Assembly (NCBI GenBank): GCA_016800925.1
Contig: JABCPU010000001.1
Coordinates: 496,001 to 560,000 of the forward strand
Direction of reading: 5' to 3'
Origin: Suillus spraguei
Lineage: Eukaryota > Basidiomycota > Agaricomycetes > Boletales > Suillaceae
Length of the DNA stretch: 64,000 nt
Within the stretch, counting starts at the first letter, position 1. Each line of letters opens with the position of its first letter. Below are positions 32,840-45,600 of this stretch, piece after piece. The position numbers were made by a program, and so were the translations under genes. The notes beneath the pieces are model-generated. The model saw only the letters and a list, made by a program, of their open reading frames with translations. It was not told the origin of the DNA and searched no databases.

Positions 32840-33610
32840 TAGGCATGAACACCAGAAGATGCGGATATCACCACTATCGAGATTACAGTTCTTACCTCGT
32901 ACATCTGTGCTTTTGTCCTGGAGGGTTAGAACATACAAATATCACTGCTATCAAGCTGTATTTTGTTACCTCGCATATTTATGCTTTGTGTGTGAGACCG
33001 ATATGAGAACCAAATGATATGGATGTCAAGGCTCTTGAGCTGTATTCCATCACCTTGCACATCTATGCCTCCTGCCTGAGATGAACATGAGAACTGAAAG
33101 ATATAGATATTGTCCTTGTCACACTGTGTTCCATTACCTTGTACATCTATGCCTTGTGTCTGAGATGGACGTAAGAACTAAATGATACAGATGCCACCGT
33201 TCTTGACCTGTGTTGCGTTGTTTCGGATATTTATGCTTTCTGTCTCAGACAAATTTAAGAACTCGAATATTTATCACCCTGCAAATCCATGCTTTCAGTC
33301 TGAGACTGACATGAGAACCAGATGATACAGATATCAAGGCTCTCGAGCTGTATTCCATCACCTTGCACGTCTATGCTTTCCGCCTGAGATGAACATGAGA
33401 ACTGAAAGATATAGGTATCATGCTTGTCGCGCAATGTTCCATTACCTCATATGTCTATGCCTTGTGTCTGAGACGGACACAAGAACTAAGTGATACAGAC
33501 ATCACCGCTCTCAACCTATGTTGCGTTACTTCAGACATTTATGCTTTCTGTCAGAGACGAATATAAGAACTCAAATATTTGTCACCCCGCAAATCCATGC
33601 TTTCTGGCCT
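32840..33610. repeat. Satellite-like tandem repeat, units of about 75-95 bases
   Basis: About nine diverged units share the order 'atgctt(t)..gtctgagac.gacatgagaac', 'gatacagatatca' and 'cctgtgttgcgttacctt'. A higher-order period of about 300 bases is visible: the stretch from about 33000 is repeated, with changes, from about 33300. No open frame is conserved between units. Confidence 0.8.
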
Positions 33611-33900
33611 GCAATTGGAACAGACATTAGTTAATATGAGTCGTGCTGCATTTCCTCATTTCCGTCTGAGGTTTACATTTTTTTATGGCGAACCACCAAT
33701 TCAACCATCATTTGAATTGTCTACCTGAATTTCACACTGAGAAAAGTATGTTTAAATCACCATGGCATTAAGGTGGCAAGCTACTATTGTAATTTAGAAA
33801 TTAAGGTGACTAACAGCATCACCGAATGTGTAACTCTCAGAGAGCAGCAATTGAGGTGGGTTGGAAAGACCGGCATTGTAAAAGTTGCACCAGTACAGAA
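33611..33900. other. Unassigned sequence
   Basis: Nothing recognised between the satellite-like repeat and the stop codon of the DUF6698-like relic. Confidence 0.35.
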
Positions 33901-35476
33901 CTAATCGGAATCAAAGAAGGCATCATCCAGTTGTGCCCGCTGCCAAGCAAGAGCATTTACAGACATGTTGGACATTGCCACATCACTTATTTCTGCACGG
34001 TGACTTGTTCCAAAAACCTTCCTGAGATGGAGATCACTTAGAGACTGTTGATTTGTTTTTACAAAAATGCACCTCGTCCACCATGTCAGTAGTCAATTGA
34101 CATTACGCTGTGCTACTTGACCAGGGGCTTGTTCAAAGAAGTCTACAATATTATGCCAGAATTGGACATAGTCAAAGTCCCCATCAACTGACCACCATGA
34201 AGTCACAGAAGAAAGTGCAAATCACAACTGTCAGATTTACATATTGTTAGTGCTTGGGAGGGAAATGAAGAAAAAACCAACTCACTTGACATGCTACATA
34301 TGCGATTGAATGAGGCGAGACTCTATGCATCTTAATGATTTGCACTGCATGCATCTCAACTTTCTTGCCGGAAAAATCCTTTCGAGTGCATCTATTATTT
34401 TCAATGATATTAGCGCCATCGCCTTCACCGTTGACATCTTTTGCAGAGGACAGAGAGGTGAAAATAGCTTTGAAGGCCTGCCACATATGAGATGTTGTCG
34501 AACTACTTAGTAGGAATGATATACCTGAATCAAAAGAGTGCTTTTGAAGAGACCCTGTTTTAAATTATTCTGATTGGCAGTATTTTTTTATACAGGAATG
34601 TTGGCCAGGACATTTCCGTCACGATGTAGCCATCTGCATGATCCCTAATCCATGCTTTGATGCTAATGAACACTTAGTGTCATGGAATCATGAATGTAAT
34701 ACAACTTACATTGGGTTAAGCCAGTCCAGCTCTGTCAGGCAGAGGAGCCTGCCACAGGTATCATGGATAAATCCATGGCAGTGTTTATCCTCACGATCGA
34801 CTGGGGGATTGGGTTTCAATTCATGGCTGACCCAGTTGGGGATGAGACTCTTGAGCTTTGAGGTGTCATCTCCATGAGCACCATCAGCCCCCTGCCCAAG
34901 CTGGGTGACGACTCAATCATGACAATCACATACACTGCTGAAGCACACCTTTTTCAGCATTTGCAGGTAATCCTCATGTTACAACTCCGAAGCCTTTTGA
35001 TGAACTCACGGTATGACATTGCTAGGGGTGATATACCCCATCTGCAAATGTTCTTGACTGTGTTAACAAACTTGTGAGCACTACTAATATTGTCATGACA
35101 CTGCAACGATGCAGGGGTGGATGCCTTACTCAATAGTCACATTGTCATTTGCATTCTTGTCTTTGCACCTCTTATCGTTCTCGGCAATTAAGTCTTCAAT
35201 CAAATCATATAAGGTGACTATATGCCTGATAGCTCTGCCCTGGGACATGAAGTAGTTTATGTCCCTAACACTGGTCAGCGAGCCAAAGTAGATGGATGTC
35301 AATGAAGCTCATACCTTTTTTTTTGCTGCATGCCTGGCCTCAAGGACTTGTAGCTTCTCCTCCAAGGCAGCAATTTTGCGCCTCTGTCGAGCACTCTCAG
35401 ACGTTGTGACCGCCATGGATGATGCTGAAGACTGGGACGTTGCTGGAGGCTGGATGTCGTTCACTGCCTCAGACAT
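33901..35476 (-). pseudogene. Decayed gene of a basidiomycete-restricted family (DUF6698-like)
   Basis: From an ATG at 35476 the product starts MSEAVNDIQPPATSQSSASS with a coiled-coil stretch (ARQRRKIAALEEKLQVLEAR). Then come GRAIRHIVTLYDLIEDLIAE, a GADGAHGDDTSKLK segment, FIHDTCGRLLCLTELDW, WPTFLY, AFKAIFTSLSSAKD, IAYVACQ, YVQFWHNIVDFFEQAP, and a tail NMSVNALAWQRAQLDDAFFD ending at TAG 33901-33903. Segment order and motifs match, from memory, a very abundant agaricomycete family of unknown function. In-frame stops (for example in the LTWWTR region) and frame changes not explained by introns show it is dead. A likely intron with GTAAGT donor lies at about 34645-34712. Confidence 0.6.
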
Positions 35477-36384
35477 GATGGTTTACAATGAGGAGGGAGA
35501 GGAAGAGAATGTGAGGATAGGGCGATGATAAAACTGACTGGATGCAGCACCGGCTTTATATGATGCAGCCATCCAGCCTGGTCAATAAAGGCAACTGGAC
35601 ATATGCTTATAAGGAAACACTTTAGTGTTACCACAAGAAACAGCAATACTTGCAAAAATGATGATTCCCTAAATGCATAGTGTCTTTCAGGGAAAGCTCA
35701 ATGTAGCTGAGAAGCAAGCTACTTTGAGTGACATTGTCAGAATTTGGGTTAGTGCAAGGAACATGCTGTGTTTCTTGCTTCTGAGTTCAGCAAGGCTCCT
35801 ATCTTGTAAAGAATAGGGATGGACTCACCTCATGTGAGCGATTTCATGAGACTGAGACGGTCAGTCATTTCTTTGCAGGCTTGTCTGCTGTCGAAGAGAA
35901 AGGCGCTGATATGTCCAATGATGAGGCACTCAGGCTGCATTGAAATCACCTTCAGACCACTGACCCTCATGACATTAAATCAAAGATAGTTATCACTAGA
36001 GTATCCAGTTTTGGGAGGTGGCATCCGATGTCGAAAATTTCCTCATAGATCGGGAGGACTTCACTTTGATGTCGAGGGCATGCTGAGCATGGTGAAGAGA
36101 GGTGTGGCTGTCCAAATCTCATCAGCCTGCACTCAGAATTCTGTGAGAATGGGACCTTACATCAATCCCAGTTGCACCCTGACTGTCTGCCAGGGTCCTC
36201 TTCACACTGTCCAGATTCCTCCTGGAAATCCTCATCTCATGGCTGTTGTGTATAGCACGTCTGCGAGATCTCATTACACCACTCCGAAAGCATCTTTATG
36301 GCCAGCGGAGACACATGGTGAGCAAACATTTAGCGACCTCTAGTAGCCTGTAGGTATTATCTTATTAATGGTGTAATGTGTGAG
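35477..36384. other. Unassigned relic sequence
   Basis: A minus-strand stretch near 35820-35950 reads LKVISMQPECLIIGHISAFL, protein-like but unassigned. The 110-codon plus-strand frame at 36011-36343 is not convincing. Probably fragments of dead genes. Confidence 0.35.
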
Positions 36385-37063
36385 GAAGGAGAACGTAACT
36401 TATGCGAAGTATACCGCCCATGTCAAATGGCTTGACTTCTCTAAATGAGAGTAATGCATCTTGGATGACATTCTCTACAAGTGTGTGCATCCCATGTTCG
36501 AGTAGATTCTCTGTGACACAGCTGATCTGCACATAAATCTCAAGTAGATATCATGAGGAGCAGCTCCTTTGCAACAAGTACTACAAACTCATCCAGAGTC
36601 GCATATATTGCGTCCAAAAAGACCTTCCTGATCTTTGATATGAATGCTGGTGGCACAATGTTCAATTGCATTACCTGCAACACGTCCAATCCACTATCTG
36701 TCGATACACCAACCACAATTTTGGATGCTGACATTGAAAAGTGATGCACAAATGATCTGACATGAGCAAGATAGAACATTGTAGAAGGGATGGAAATATC
36801 AGGAGTAAATGATTCGAGCATATACATGTACTTTGCATCTGGGAAAAGTCAGCCCATAGACACACAAGCAATAAGTAGAGCAGCACATACCTCACATCCA
36901 AGATCTCACTAGGACATTATCAGGATGCTGCCACACACTTTCCACTAGCCCTTTCACCAGACTGACTTCTCCAAGTTCAATGCGCCAATCCTTGTGATGC
37001 AACCTTGTTAAAGGTCTTGGTCAGCCAGAGCTGCCCAGCATGAGAGATGCTTCCAGGACCCGT
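36385..37063 (-). pseudogene. Fragment resembling exocyst subunit Sec5
   Basis: The minus strand reads DWRIELGEVSLVKGLVESVW, then an intron-like GTATGT...TTCCCAG, then MYMLESFTPDISIPSTMFYL and VRSFVHHFSMSASKIVVGV. After a gap comes LVENVIQDALLSFREVKPFD with MGGILRI, which matches the Sec5 C-terminal motif (LVEDVADEALRCFRQVKRFG and MGGML as I remember it). A middle portion of the family is missing and stops occur, so it is a relic. Its upstream part probably continues on the far side of the LTR at 37069-38960 (RQVPDLLQI). Confidence 0.5.
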
Positions 37064-37068
37064 ATCTG

Positions 37069-38960
37069 TGTTACAGTTGTATGTGCCCCTATTCATTTTC
37101 CCTTTCTTTCTTGTGTATCACGTGATACGGAGCCTATCGCTCAGACACTTCCACTTCCATCAGACATCACATGACTGCATGACTTGACCGCCACATCATA
37201 TCATGTGATATCCTGACTCCCCATGACTGTTACGACCATGCAAAACCGGAGATTAGTAAGAAGTCCTGGTCTTACATGGGGTTGTACCGGAGGGTTGTAA
37301 GTCAAAGGGGCTTGGCCTCAGCTCGTACGCTGTGCCCCTTACCCGAGTATGTGCCCTTAATTTTGGATGAACTCTAAGGCAGGATAGCTCGACAGAGCTC
37401 CAATGGACTTCCGGATGAGCGCGGGAATGCGCCGGAACTATTTCCGGAAGGTAGGGAGTAATGGTAACACTACTGGAACAAGTTCCAAGTCGAACAGATG
37501 AAGGATGGTCCGCTGGACAAAGTCCAGGGCAGGATAGGAGCAGAGCTCCGGAGGGAAAGATGATTCATAGATGTCAGAGGATAGGATAGGATGGATCCGG
37601 AGGACTAGGGGTCCGAAGGTCCAGAGCTCGGACGAGCGGAGGAGCGGAGGAGTGGATGATCGGATGATTGGATGAGCATAGCTCTGTGGATCTTAGAGGA
37701 AGTGTTGGCTACTAGAGAGGAGTAGGTCCGGATATGGTGTAGAGATAGTATAGACTACTCCGGACAAGGTCTGGAATAGAAACAGACAGTATAAGACTAC
37801 CAACGGTAGAGTCAGAGGTGAAACAGATGATAGACGGAGATGGACGAAGTCCGAAAAGATTTATATGACATAGGATCAAAGCTCCGGCCTAGGGAGTGAT
37901 CCCATAGACCTGAGTCGGAAGCTTACAAGGGCCGGAGCCCAAGTGCAAGAACGGAGATGGAGTTATATAGACATGATAACAGGATACAGAGTAATCAAAG
38001 GAATATACAGAAGTAGGAACAATGAATCAGACTAAGGTCTGCAGGAGTTGTACTACAAGTTTATATACTGTAGGAGCATGCCGGAGGGTAAGTACAGATA
38101 GTCCGAGGCTATGTCTGAAGCATACGGAAACACATTAGTAAGTACAGCGGGACATAAGACTATGAACTCGGAGATGAAGCTTGTACGAAATACTTATCAA
38201 GACGGAGGCAGAGATCACCGAGAACCGGAAGCACAGAGATACCCAGAAGCCGGAGACACAGGTATATTCTAAAAGGGGTAATGCGCAGGTGCGCGGGAAT
38301 AGTTCGGATATGAACTCGGATCAGATATGGACACGGATCGGATATGGACACGGATGGATATGGATTGGAGTGGATGGGTGGATTGGATATGTGAACTGGA
38401 TTGGATGGGTGGATCAGATATGTGTAGGTTGGGTGTCTGGATGTCCATGGATTGGATTTGATCTAGACCTGAATGTACGGTATATGACAATGACTCTGTT
38501 CTTGGACTCAGCTGGTTTAGCATATGTGTATGCTAAACACATGTCTTTATCTTTGACTCATGTGTTTCAACACGCCTGTACAATACATGCCTTCCTTATT
38601 AGGATACGCAGTTATACTCTCACAATTACCTGGTCTGTGCGTACATATACACCTATATAAGCACAGTGTACTTGTAGTAGATTCCTTACTTTAATCTTAC
38701 TGGGTTTTACCTGGATTCCTCTTCGCTAAGGATCCCCAATCCTTAGTCATCTTGAATCGCCTCTGAGTCTAAGCACTCCTTAGCCTTAGTCTCTATTCTC
38801 ATAGAACCTCTTTGACTTGTCATTGAGGCTGAACTCTTGATCATACTCGGAACTAGTCCCTTGTACTTTCACCTTGCTCTCTTGTGAGTATTGTAGAACT
38901 TCCCAGCAGACCATCTGTGTCTTTTCACTGTCGCTGGTGACACCACCCTAGTTCGTAACA
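37069..38960 (+). mobile_element. Solo LTR of family D, interrupted by a family B LTR
   Basis: Begins TGTTACAGTTGTATGTGCCC and ends AGTTCGTAACA. The exact target duplication ATCTG lies at 37064-37068 and 38961-38965. The 3' half is closely similar to the LTR at 56371-56848 (for example the cttactgggttttacctgga block and the cttcccagcagacc block). It splits the Sec5-like relic. Confidence 0.92.
37228..38489. mobile_element. Solo LTR of family B inside the family D LTR
   Basis: Begins TGTTACGACCATGCAAAACC and ends GTACGGTATATGACA; target duplication ATGAC at 37223-37227 and 38490-38494; 1262 bases. It contains only about three units of the GAGGAGCG motif that is hugely expanded in the copy at 50266-52192. 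Confidence 0.92.
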
Positions 38961-39897
38961 ATCTGTAATAAATCAGGCACTTGACGCAATACAATACACC
39001 AGATAGACATTGTACCCAACATTCCTGAATCAGGTGCAACGGACACATCATTCCTCATTCCAAGTAGATCCTGGAGGTACCGAGTAACCTCTTGAGTGGA
39101 GATAGCCAAGGCGGAGGAGGTAACATCAGAAGCAGGTAAGAATGGGGCCTTATTCAATTAAGGAACAGGTATCGGTGACCCCATGATAATCTCCTGAGCA
39201 GCTGGGATCTGCTGGGTTTCCTTGATGTCATGAGCGGCCTTTTTAATGTTCTGACACGAGAATCAGTGAGGTGAGAGAAGGAACTGATGAACAATGAGCC
39301 AATTTTTTGATGCATGTCGAGGTCAACCCTCACATACCACCATACTGGGCATGAGCACATGCTGAAGTAACATTGACTTCGAAGAATGGTCGAATCTCTC
39401 TGTCTTTGCTGCATATGCTGACAAGGGGCATTCCATCTGATTGATGGTAGTTATAAGCAGACTTGAAGAGTCGTGATCAGTATGCCGGTGTGATGGTGGT
39501 AACCTTTGATGTTCCTCAATCACCTGAGCTTTGTGGATGATCGAGGGTGTGAGGAGTTGCTTCGCATCAAGGCCCAATATCCAGTCCAGTGATTCCGTCT
39601 GAAGAGACAGAGCCACTAAGGATCTCGGTCAGCCAGTGGGCTGTTGTTAGGGAGTTTGAATGAGGTGAAATGCTTGGGAGAGTCGGGGTAGGGGAGTTTG
39701 ATGGCATAGGGCATCAAAAAGCCAAAAGGAAATTGATACACAGCTTCATGATGTCAACAACAATGGCTAGAAGAAAGAGTGAGCTATCAGACAAGTGACA
39801 TGACTGTAAAAATGAGACAAACTCATTTGAAATTCCCCTCCAAGAAGCTCCTTGTGATTTCTCGTAGTATCTCTTCCTATTTCCTATGCAACAGTGT
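38961..39897 (-). other. Relic coding sequence left of the full-length gypsy element
   Basis: The minus strand has open stretches reading SIWCIVLRQVPDLLQI (39157-38966), continuous with the Sec5-like relic if the LTR is removed, and MALSLQTESLDWILGLDAKQ (39616-39323), unassigned. No intact gene. Confidence 0.35.
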
Positions 39898-39902
39898 ACT
39901 TG

Positions 39903-41447
39903 TGTTAAGACCGTACTCAAAGGGTGAAAGATCCGAAGGGCTTTGGCCTCAGTTTGTGCACTGTGCCCCTTTCCCAAGTAATGCCCCTTATTTCAGAGAG
40001 GAGGTATACATCTGAAGATCCAGAAGGAGTTGCGTGACGGATCCAGACATTTGAAGGTATCAGATATGGTATGTCCGAAGGTTATCCGGAGTGTAGGGAT
40101 GGAATGAGGATTAAGGCTAGCTTTGGAACGGGTTCCTAACTAGAAACTGACAGAGGTGGACTATCCAAAGATAGAGTCAGAGATATAGACTAAAGGAATC
40201 AATCCCAAGTCTCGGAAGATGACTTAGAGCAGAAAGTGTCTCAATGTTAAGACTGTACTCAAGGGTAGAAAGATCCGAAGGGCTTTTGGCCTCAGTTCGT
40301 ACACTGTGCCCCTTTCTCGAGTAATGCCCCTTATTTCTGGGAGGAGTTATTCGTTCGAAGACCCGGAAGGGTTTGCGTGACGGATCCGGGTGTCCGAAGG
40401 TGTCGGATATGATACGTCCGAAGGTAATTCGGAACGTAAGGAGAGGACAGAGATTAAGGCTAGTTTCGGAACGAGTTCCTAACTAGAAACTAACGGAGAT
40501 GGACTATCCGAAGATAGAGTCGGAGGTATAGACTATAGGAATCAATCCTAAGTCTCGGAAGGTGACTTTAAGCGGAGAGTGACTTAAGTCCGGAGGAGGC
40601 AGAATGAGTAGAATCTAAGATGATATTCGAACTAAGGTTCTACGGAGATCTACAAGTGGTTTATATACAGTAAGTATCTAAGACGGATAATCAGCAAGTC
40701 CGGGACCGAGGGCTATGTATGAAGTGTAACGGAAGTCTATTAGTTATTGCACAGCGGATCAGTAAGCATGAATCGGAAATGAGCACAGGAAACGGATCAG
40801 TAACACAGGACGGAAATATAAACAGCCGGAGTACCGGTAGTAGGAGAGATGACGAAAGGAGATAGACGCAGATGTTCACCAGGGAGTTAAGGTGCGAGAA
40901 GTGAGTACATTCGGATGGGTGGTCCGGACAGGATCTGTGGACCGGACGGATATGGAAACGATCGGATCTGGACAGATATGATCGGATCTGAGATTAGAAG
41001 TATGGTATATGACACTCAAGTCCAGAGGAAACAGAATGAGCAGAATCTAAGATGATATTTGAACTAAGGTTCTACGGAGATCTACAAGTAGTTTATATAC
41101 TGTAAGTATCTAATACGGATAATCAACAAGTGCAGGACCGAGGGCTATGTACGAAGTGTAACGGCAGTCTATTAGTTAATGTGCAGTGGATCAGTAAGCA
41201 CGAATCGGAAATGAAACACAGGTAATGGATCAGTGACACAGGATGGAAGTATACACAGCCAGAATACCGGAAACAGGAGGAATGACGAAAGGAGATAGAC
41301 ACAGATATACACAAGGGAGTTAAGGTGCAAGAAGTGGGCACATTCGGATGGGTGATCCGGACAGGATCTGTGGACCGGACGGAAATAGAATCAATCAGAT
41401 CTGATCAGATATGGTCGGATCTGAGATCAGAAGTATGGTATATGACA
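39903..41447 (-). repeat. Left (3') LTR of the gypsy element, family A, with a family A LTR inserted
   Basis: 770 bases after removing the inserted copy and its duplicated target. Ends TGTTAAGACCGTACTC and GTATGGTATATGACA. Confidence 0.93.
40245..41014 (-). mobile_element. Solo LTR of family A nested in another family A LTR
   Basis: 770 bases, TGTTAAGACTGTACTC to GTATGGTATATGACA, same orientation as its host LTR. The exact duplication CTCAA lies on both sides (40240-40244 and 41015-41019). It is diverged from the host copy, so it came from another family member rather than from local tandem duplication. Confidence 0.93.
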
Positions 41448-41459
41448 GTATCCCCCTTT
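41448..41459 (-). promoter_or_regulatory. Polypurine tract of the gypsy element
   Basis: Minus strand AAAGGGGGATAC immediately precedes the 3' LTR; it would prime plus-strand DNA synthesis during reverse transcription. Confidence 0.7.
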
Positions 41460-41641
41460 AGGGCTGAACCCCTGAGGCACAGGAAGCGTCAATCTGGATC
41501 GGACAAGATTAATGCGGGACAATGGAGAAGTTTGATGGTTGTAGTGCTGAGTCTGTAATCCGACAGATATACGGACATCAGACGTCTGAAGTGATTCCTA
41601 CCCCCACTTCATATCCTTGTTAACAAAACTTGCTTTAAAAC

Positions 41642-42630
41642 ATGTCTGGAAAGAAATCTGATGCCCCTAAGTCTGCTGCTGACATTGTGGCGGATCTGGA
41701 ACAGCAACTGGCTGCTGCTAAGGCTGCAGTGGAAGCCGAGGTGGAACGGAAGCGGAAAGAGGCGGAGGAGCAGAAAAGGCAGGAGGAGTTGAAGCAGATT
41801 GAGTTGGCGGAGATCCGGAGGGAAATGGAGGAAAAGAGACAGAGGGCTCTGATTGAGGCTCGGGTGAGTGATGTGGACTCTTCCAGATCTGGATACTAAT
41901 GGATTGGCAAGGCCAATGCTGCTCCTGCATCCGGAGCAAAGGATGGGTACTGCTCCCATTGCGTCACTAAGGACCGGATGTGTCAGTGGGGTGATGCTGA
42001 GAAGAATCCCTTGGTGAGTTGTCCGAAAGCCTTCGGATCCACTGATTTTGACGTTTCTAGATCAAGTCCTGTGACATCTGTCGGAAGGACAAGGCCACCT
42101 GTCCTGGAAGGCCTGGATTTGTCAAGGGACCCAAGGGCCGGAAGAGGCAGCATACTGCTGGTACTCCATCTCCAAAGGGCAAAGGCAAGCGCTGTCAGAG
42201 GAGTCCTACTCCGGATGTGGTGGATGCAGATGTTTTCTCTAATCCAGTCACTATCGAAGGTACTGATGAGGATGTTGTTGAGTACAATGATCAGGCTTGG
42301 GTGGCCACTGCTAATGGCATCATTGCTGAGCTGGCACGGACCAATGGAGTTCTCCAAGATGGTATTGCAGCGGTGGAAGGGAGTCGGATTGCCATGGAGT
42401 GGATGAGCTCTACCATGGAGGCCTTCCTCCAGCAACAGAGGGAGTTCCAAGCCCTGCTCATTGAGGAAATCTGGACTGGATTTAGGCTTTCCGTTTCTGC
42501 TGGATCTGACAAGGATGGCGCTGGTGAGGAGATTGGGGAAGAGGTGGTGGATGGGACTGGAGGAGAGATGGCGGATGGGAATGGGGAAGAGACTGGAGGT
42601 GCCGGAGGTGAAATGGAGACTGGCACTTAG
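41642..42630 (+). pseudogene. Antisense accessory ORF of the gypsy element (coiled coil plus paired Cys motifs)
   Basis: It runs opposite to gag-pol, between the pol end and the 3' LTR. It starts MSGKKSDAPKSAADIVADLE and continues into a long Glu/Lys/Arg coiled coil. Then two Cys clusters (CSHC...C and CDICRKDKATC) are brought together by a 47-base GTGAGT...TCTAG intron (42014-42060). A basic segment, a helical region (MEWMSSTMEAFLQQQREF) and a Glu/Gly-rich tail follow, ending at TAG near 42630. A TAA after RSGY (41897-41899) breaks the frame. Similar small proteins with CxxC pairs are common near agaric gypsy elements; whether they are element genes or captured host genes is not known to me. 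Confidence 0.6.
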
Positions 42631-42687
42631 TCCAGATCCGGATTTCCGTTACTGCCCTCTATGTACTTGTATTTTGTTATGTACCTC

Positions 42688-45600
42688 TCAAGCAATAGGA
42701 CCAGGTTTGTCTGAATATGCTGAGTGGAAATCCACTACAAGATCTGATGCGTTTCCGAGTTCTGTGGCAAGTAACCAGGAAGTTTCTTCGTCTGTTCCTT
42801 CGTATCTGGACCAATGGACGAGGTATAGGAGTTGGCAATGGTGTCTACAACAGTCCAGTTTAGAGTCCAGGATTTCAGATATCTCATACTCTGGTTCTCC
42901 ATCGACTTCGACTGGTGGTGGAGGAGGTTGGATGCGATCAGGAATGGTGTTCGGAACCGCTGGCTCTAACTGTGAGACATGGAATACAGGATGTACAGAA
43001 CGCATAGAATCCAGAAGTCGGATGGCAAAGGAATGAGTACCCAGGCGGGATATAATTTCAAACAGTCCCAAATTCTTTTCTGAAAGTTTCTTCGATGGAC
43101 AAGTGGAGCGGAAGTACTTGGCTTTGATGAAGACTTGTTCTCCAATCCAGAAGTCTGGAGCGGGTTGTCTTTTAGCATCTGCAGGTCCTTGATAGTGTTC
43201 CTGAGCTTCGGACATCTCTTCTCGGAGGAACTGGTGAATTTGTTAAGGTCTAGGGCATATTCCTAGGCATGGATGGAGGATAGGTCGCATTCCAGATGAA
43301 TGGAAATGTTCAGATGATAACCCTTATTGGCAAAGAAGGGTGAAACTCTGGTAGTGGCACTTGGAGCATTATTATATGCAAACTCTGCAAGGGGCAGTAG
43401 TTCAGACCAGTTGTCCTGCTGATAGTTGCAGTAGATCCAGAGATACTGTTCCAGCGTTTGGTTGGCACGTTCTGTTTGTCTGTCCCCTTCTGGGTGATAT
43501 CCGGATGTGAAGTGTAGTACCATGTCTAACGCCTTTCCTAAGGAACAGAAGAAATGGGATACGAACTCCGTTCCTCAATCCGAGGTTACATGGGATGGAA
43601 CACCATACTTGGAGAATACATGGAGGAGAAAGAGGTGGGTGAGATCCAGAGAAGTAATGGTGTCGTAGGTCAGGACAATATGGCTTGTTTGGATAGACGA
43701 TCTATGATGACAAGGATAGCTGTATAGCCGGATGAGTCCGGAAGTTGCTCAATGAAATCCATAGAGATGGAGTTCCATGGTTTTTCCGGGACGGGGAGTT
43801 GCTTGAGTAATCCATAGGGCTTATATCTCGGAACTTTGGCTCGGGTGCAGGATGTGCAGGATCTGACATACTCTTTGACATAGGCTCGTACTCCAGGCCA
43901 GGTGTAGTTGCGTCGGATGAGCTCGAGAGTACGATTCTGTCCAAAATGTCCGGATAGGGGGTGGTCATGGCAATTCCAGAGGATGTGAAGTTGTAGATCA
44001 TTGGTATCTGGAATGTAGATACAGTTGTCACAACAAAGGAATCCACCATCATCTATTGTCTGTCTTGGATCTGAAGGAACCGGAAAATGTGTTTGTGCGA
44101 TGGGGTCATTAGGGAATGCTATCAGAATGTCTTTCTGGAGGTGTTCGGTGTCCATAAGAACAGCTGCTCTAAGAACTGGAGTTGCTAAAATGGAAGCTTG
44201 TAGGGATGAAGCTAATTGTTCCGAAGTGAATATTGGAGGGAGGTTGTGAGGGTTAATCTGAGCGTAGTCCTTATCCCCCTCTTTAGGGTAGACATCACAT
44301 CGTCTAGTGAGGGAATCTGGCTTGACTCTGAGTTTTCCAGGACAGTAACAGATAACGAGGTTGAACTGATGGAGGAACTTGGACCAGCGGGCCTGATGAC
44401 GGGAGAGGAGTTTGGTGGTAGAGAAGTACTCAAGGTTCTTGTGGTCCGTGACAACATCTATAGGCTCAGACGAGCCTTCTAGGTAATGCCGCCAGGTTCA
44501 GAATGCAGCATAGATGGCTAGTAGTTCCTTATCATGGACATCATAGTTGAGTTCTGCACTGGACAGTGTCCGGGAGTAAAATGAAATGCTACCGGACAAA
44601 GTTCCGAGTCTGGGCATACAATGGACAGTATTGCAGTGATAGCATAATCCGAGGCATCAGTTTCCACAACTATAGGAACATTCGGAATCCAATGTGTTAG
44701 CACCGGAGCGGAAGTAAAGGCTTTCTTGAGTGCATCAAATGATTTCTGGCAGTCCTCGGAAAAGTTCCAAGTGACGCCCTTGCAAGTGAGTCGAGTAAGG
44801 GGGACCATGATATCTGAGTAATTAAAGATGAAACGACGATAGAAATTAGCGAATCCGAGGAAGGATTGGATGTCCTTGACTTTCCAAGGTTCCGGCCAGT
44901 CAATGATAGACTGGATTTTCTTGGACGACATAGTCAAGCCATCCGGAGATAGGAGATAACCAAGATATTTGACAGAGGATGAGTGGAATTCGCATTTCTC
45001 AGGTTTGGCATATAGTCGGTGTTTACGGAGACGTCGTAAAACTTCTCGGACATGTTCCTTATGACTTGCAAGGTCTTTGGAATAGATGAGGATGTCATCC
45101 AGATATACTACAACACATATGTCCAGCATATCAGCGAACACGCTATTGACAAAGCATTGGAAAGCCGCCAGGGCATTCGTGAGGCCTTCCGGCATCACCA
45201 ACCATTCATAGGAGCCATAACACATATGGAAGAAAGTCTTCCATTCGTCTCCTTCTGTTATCCAGACGAGATGGTATGTGGAACGGAGATCAATTTTGGT
45301 ATAGTCTTTAGCGCGGCTCGGGGAGTCTAGGAGGTCAGCAATGAGGGGTAATGGATATCGGTCCTTTTTGGTGATCTGGTTGAGACCACGGAAATCCACA
45401 CAAAGACGAAGGGATCCATCCTTCTTTTTGAAAAATAGGACGGCAGCTCTGTGGGGAGAGGATGAGGAACGGAGGAGTCTGGACAAGATGTTTTCATCAA
45501 GGAACTTCCGGAGGGCTTCAAGCTTGACCGGAGAAAGAGAATATATGGTTCCAAGAGGCAGACTAGCCCCTTCTTCCAACTCAATCTTGAGATCATAGGG

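Noticed and set aside
36011..36343. 110-codon plus-strand frame
   Set aside because: No domain or intron signals, and it lies in a region of minus-strand relics.
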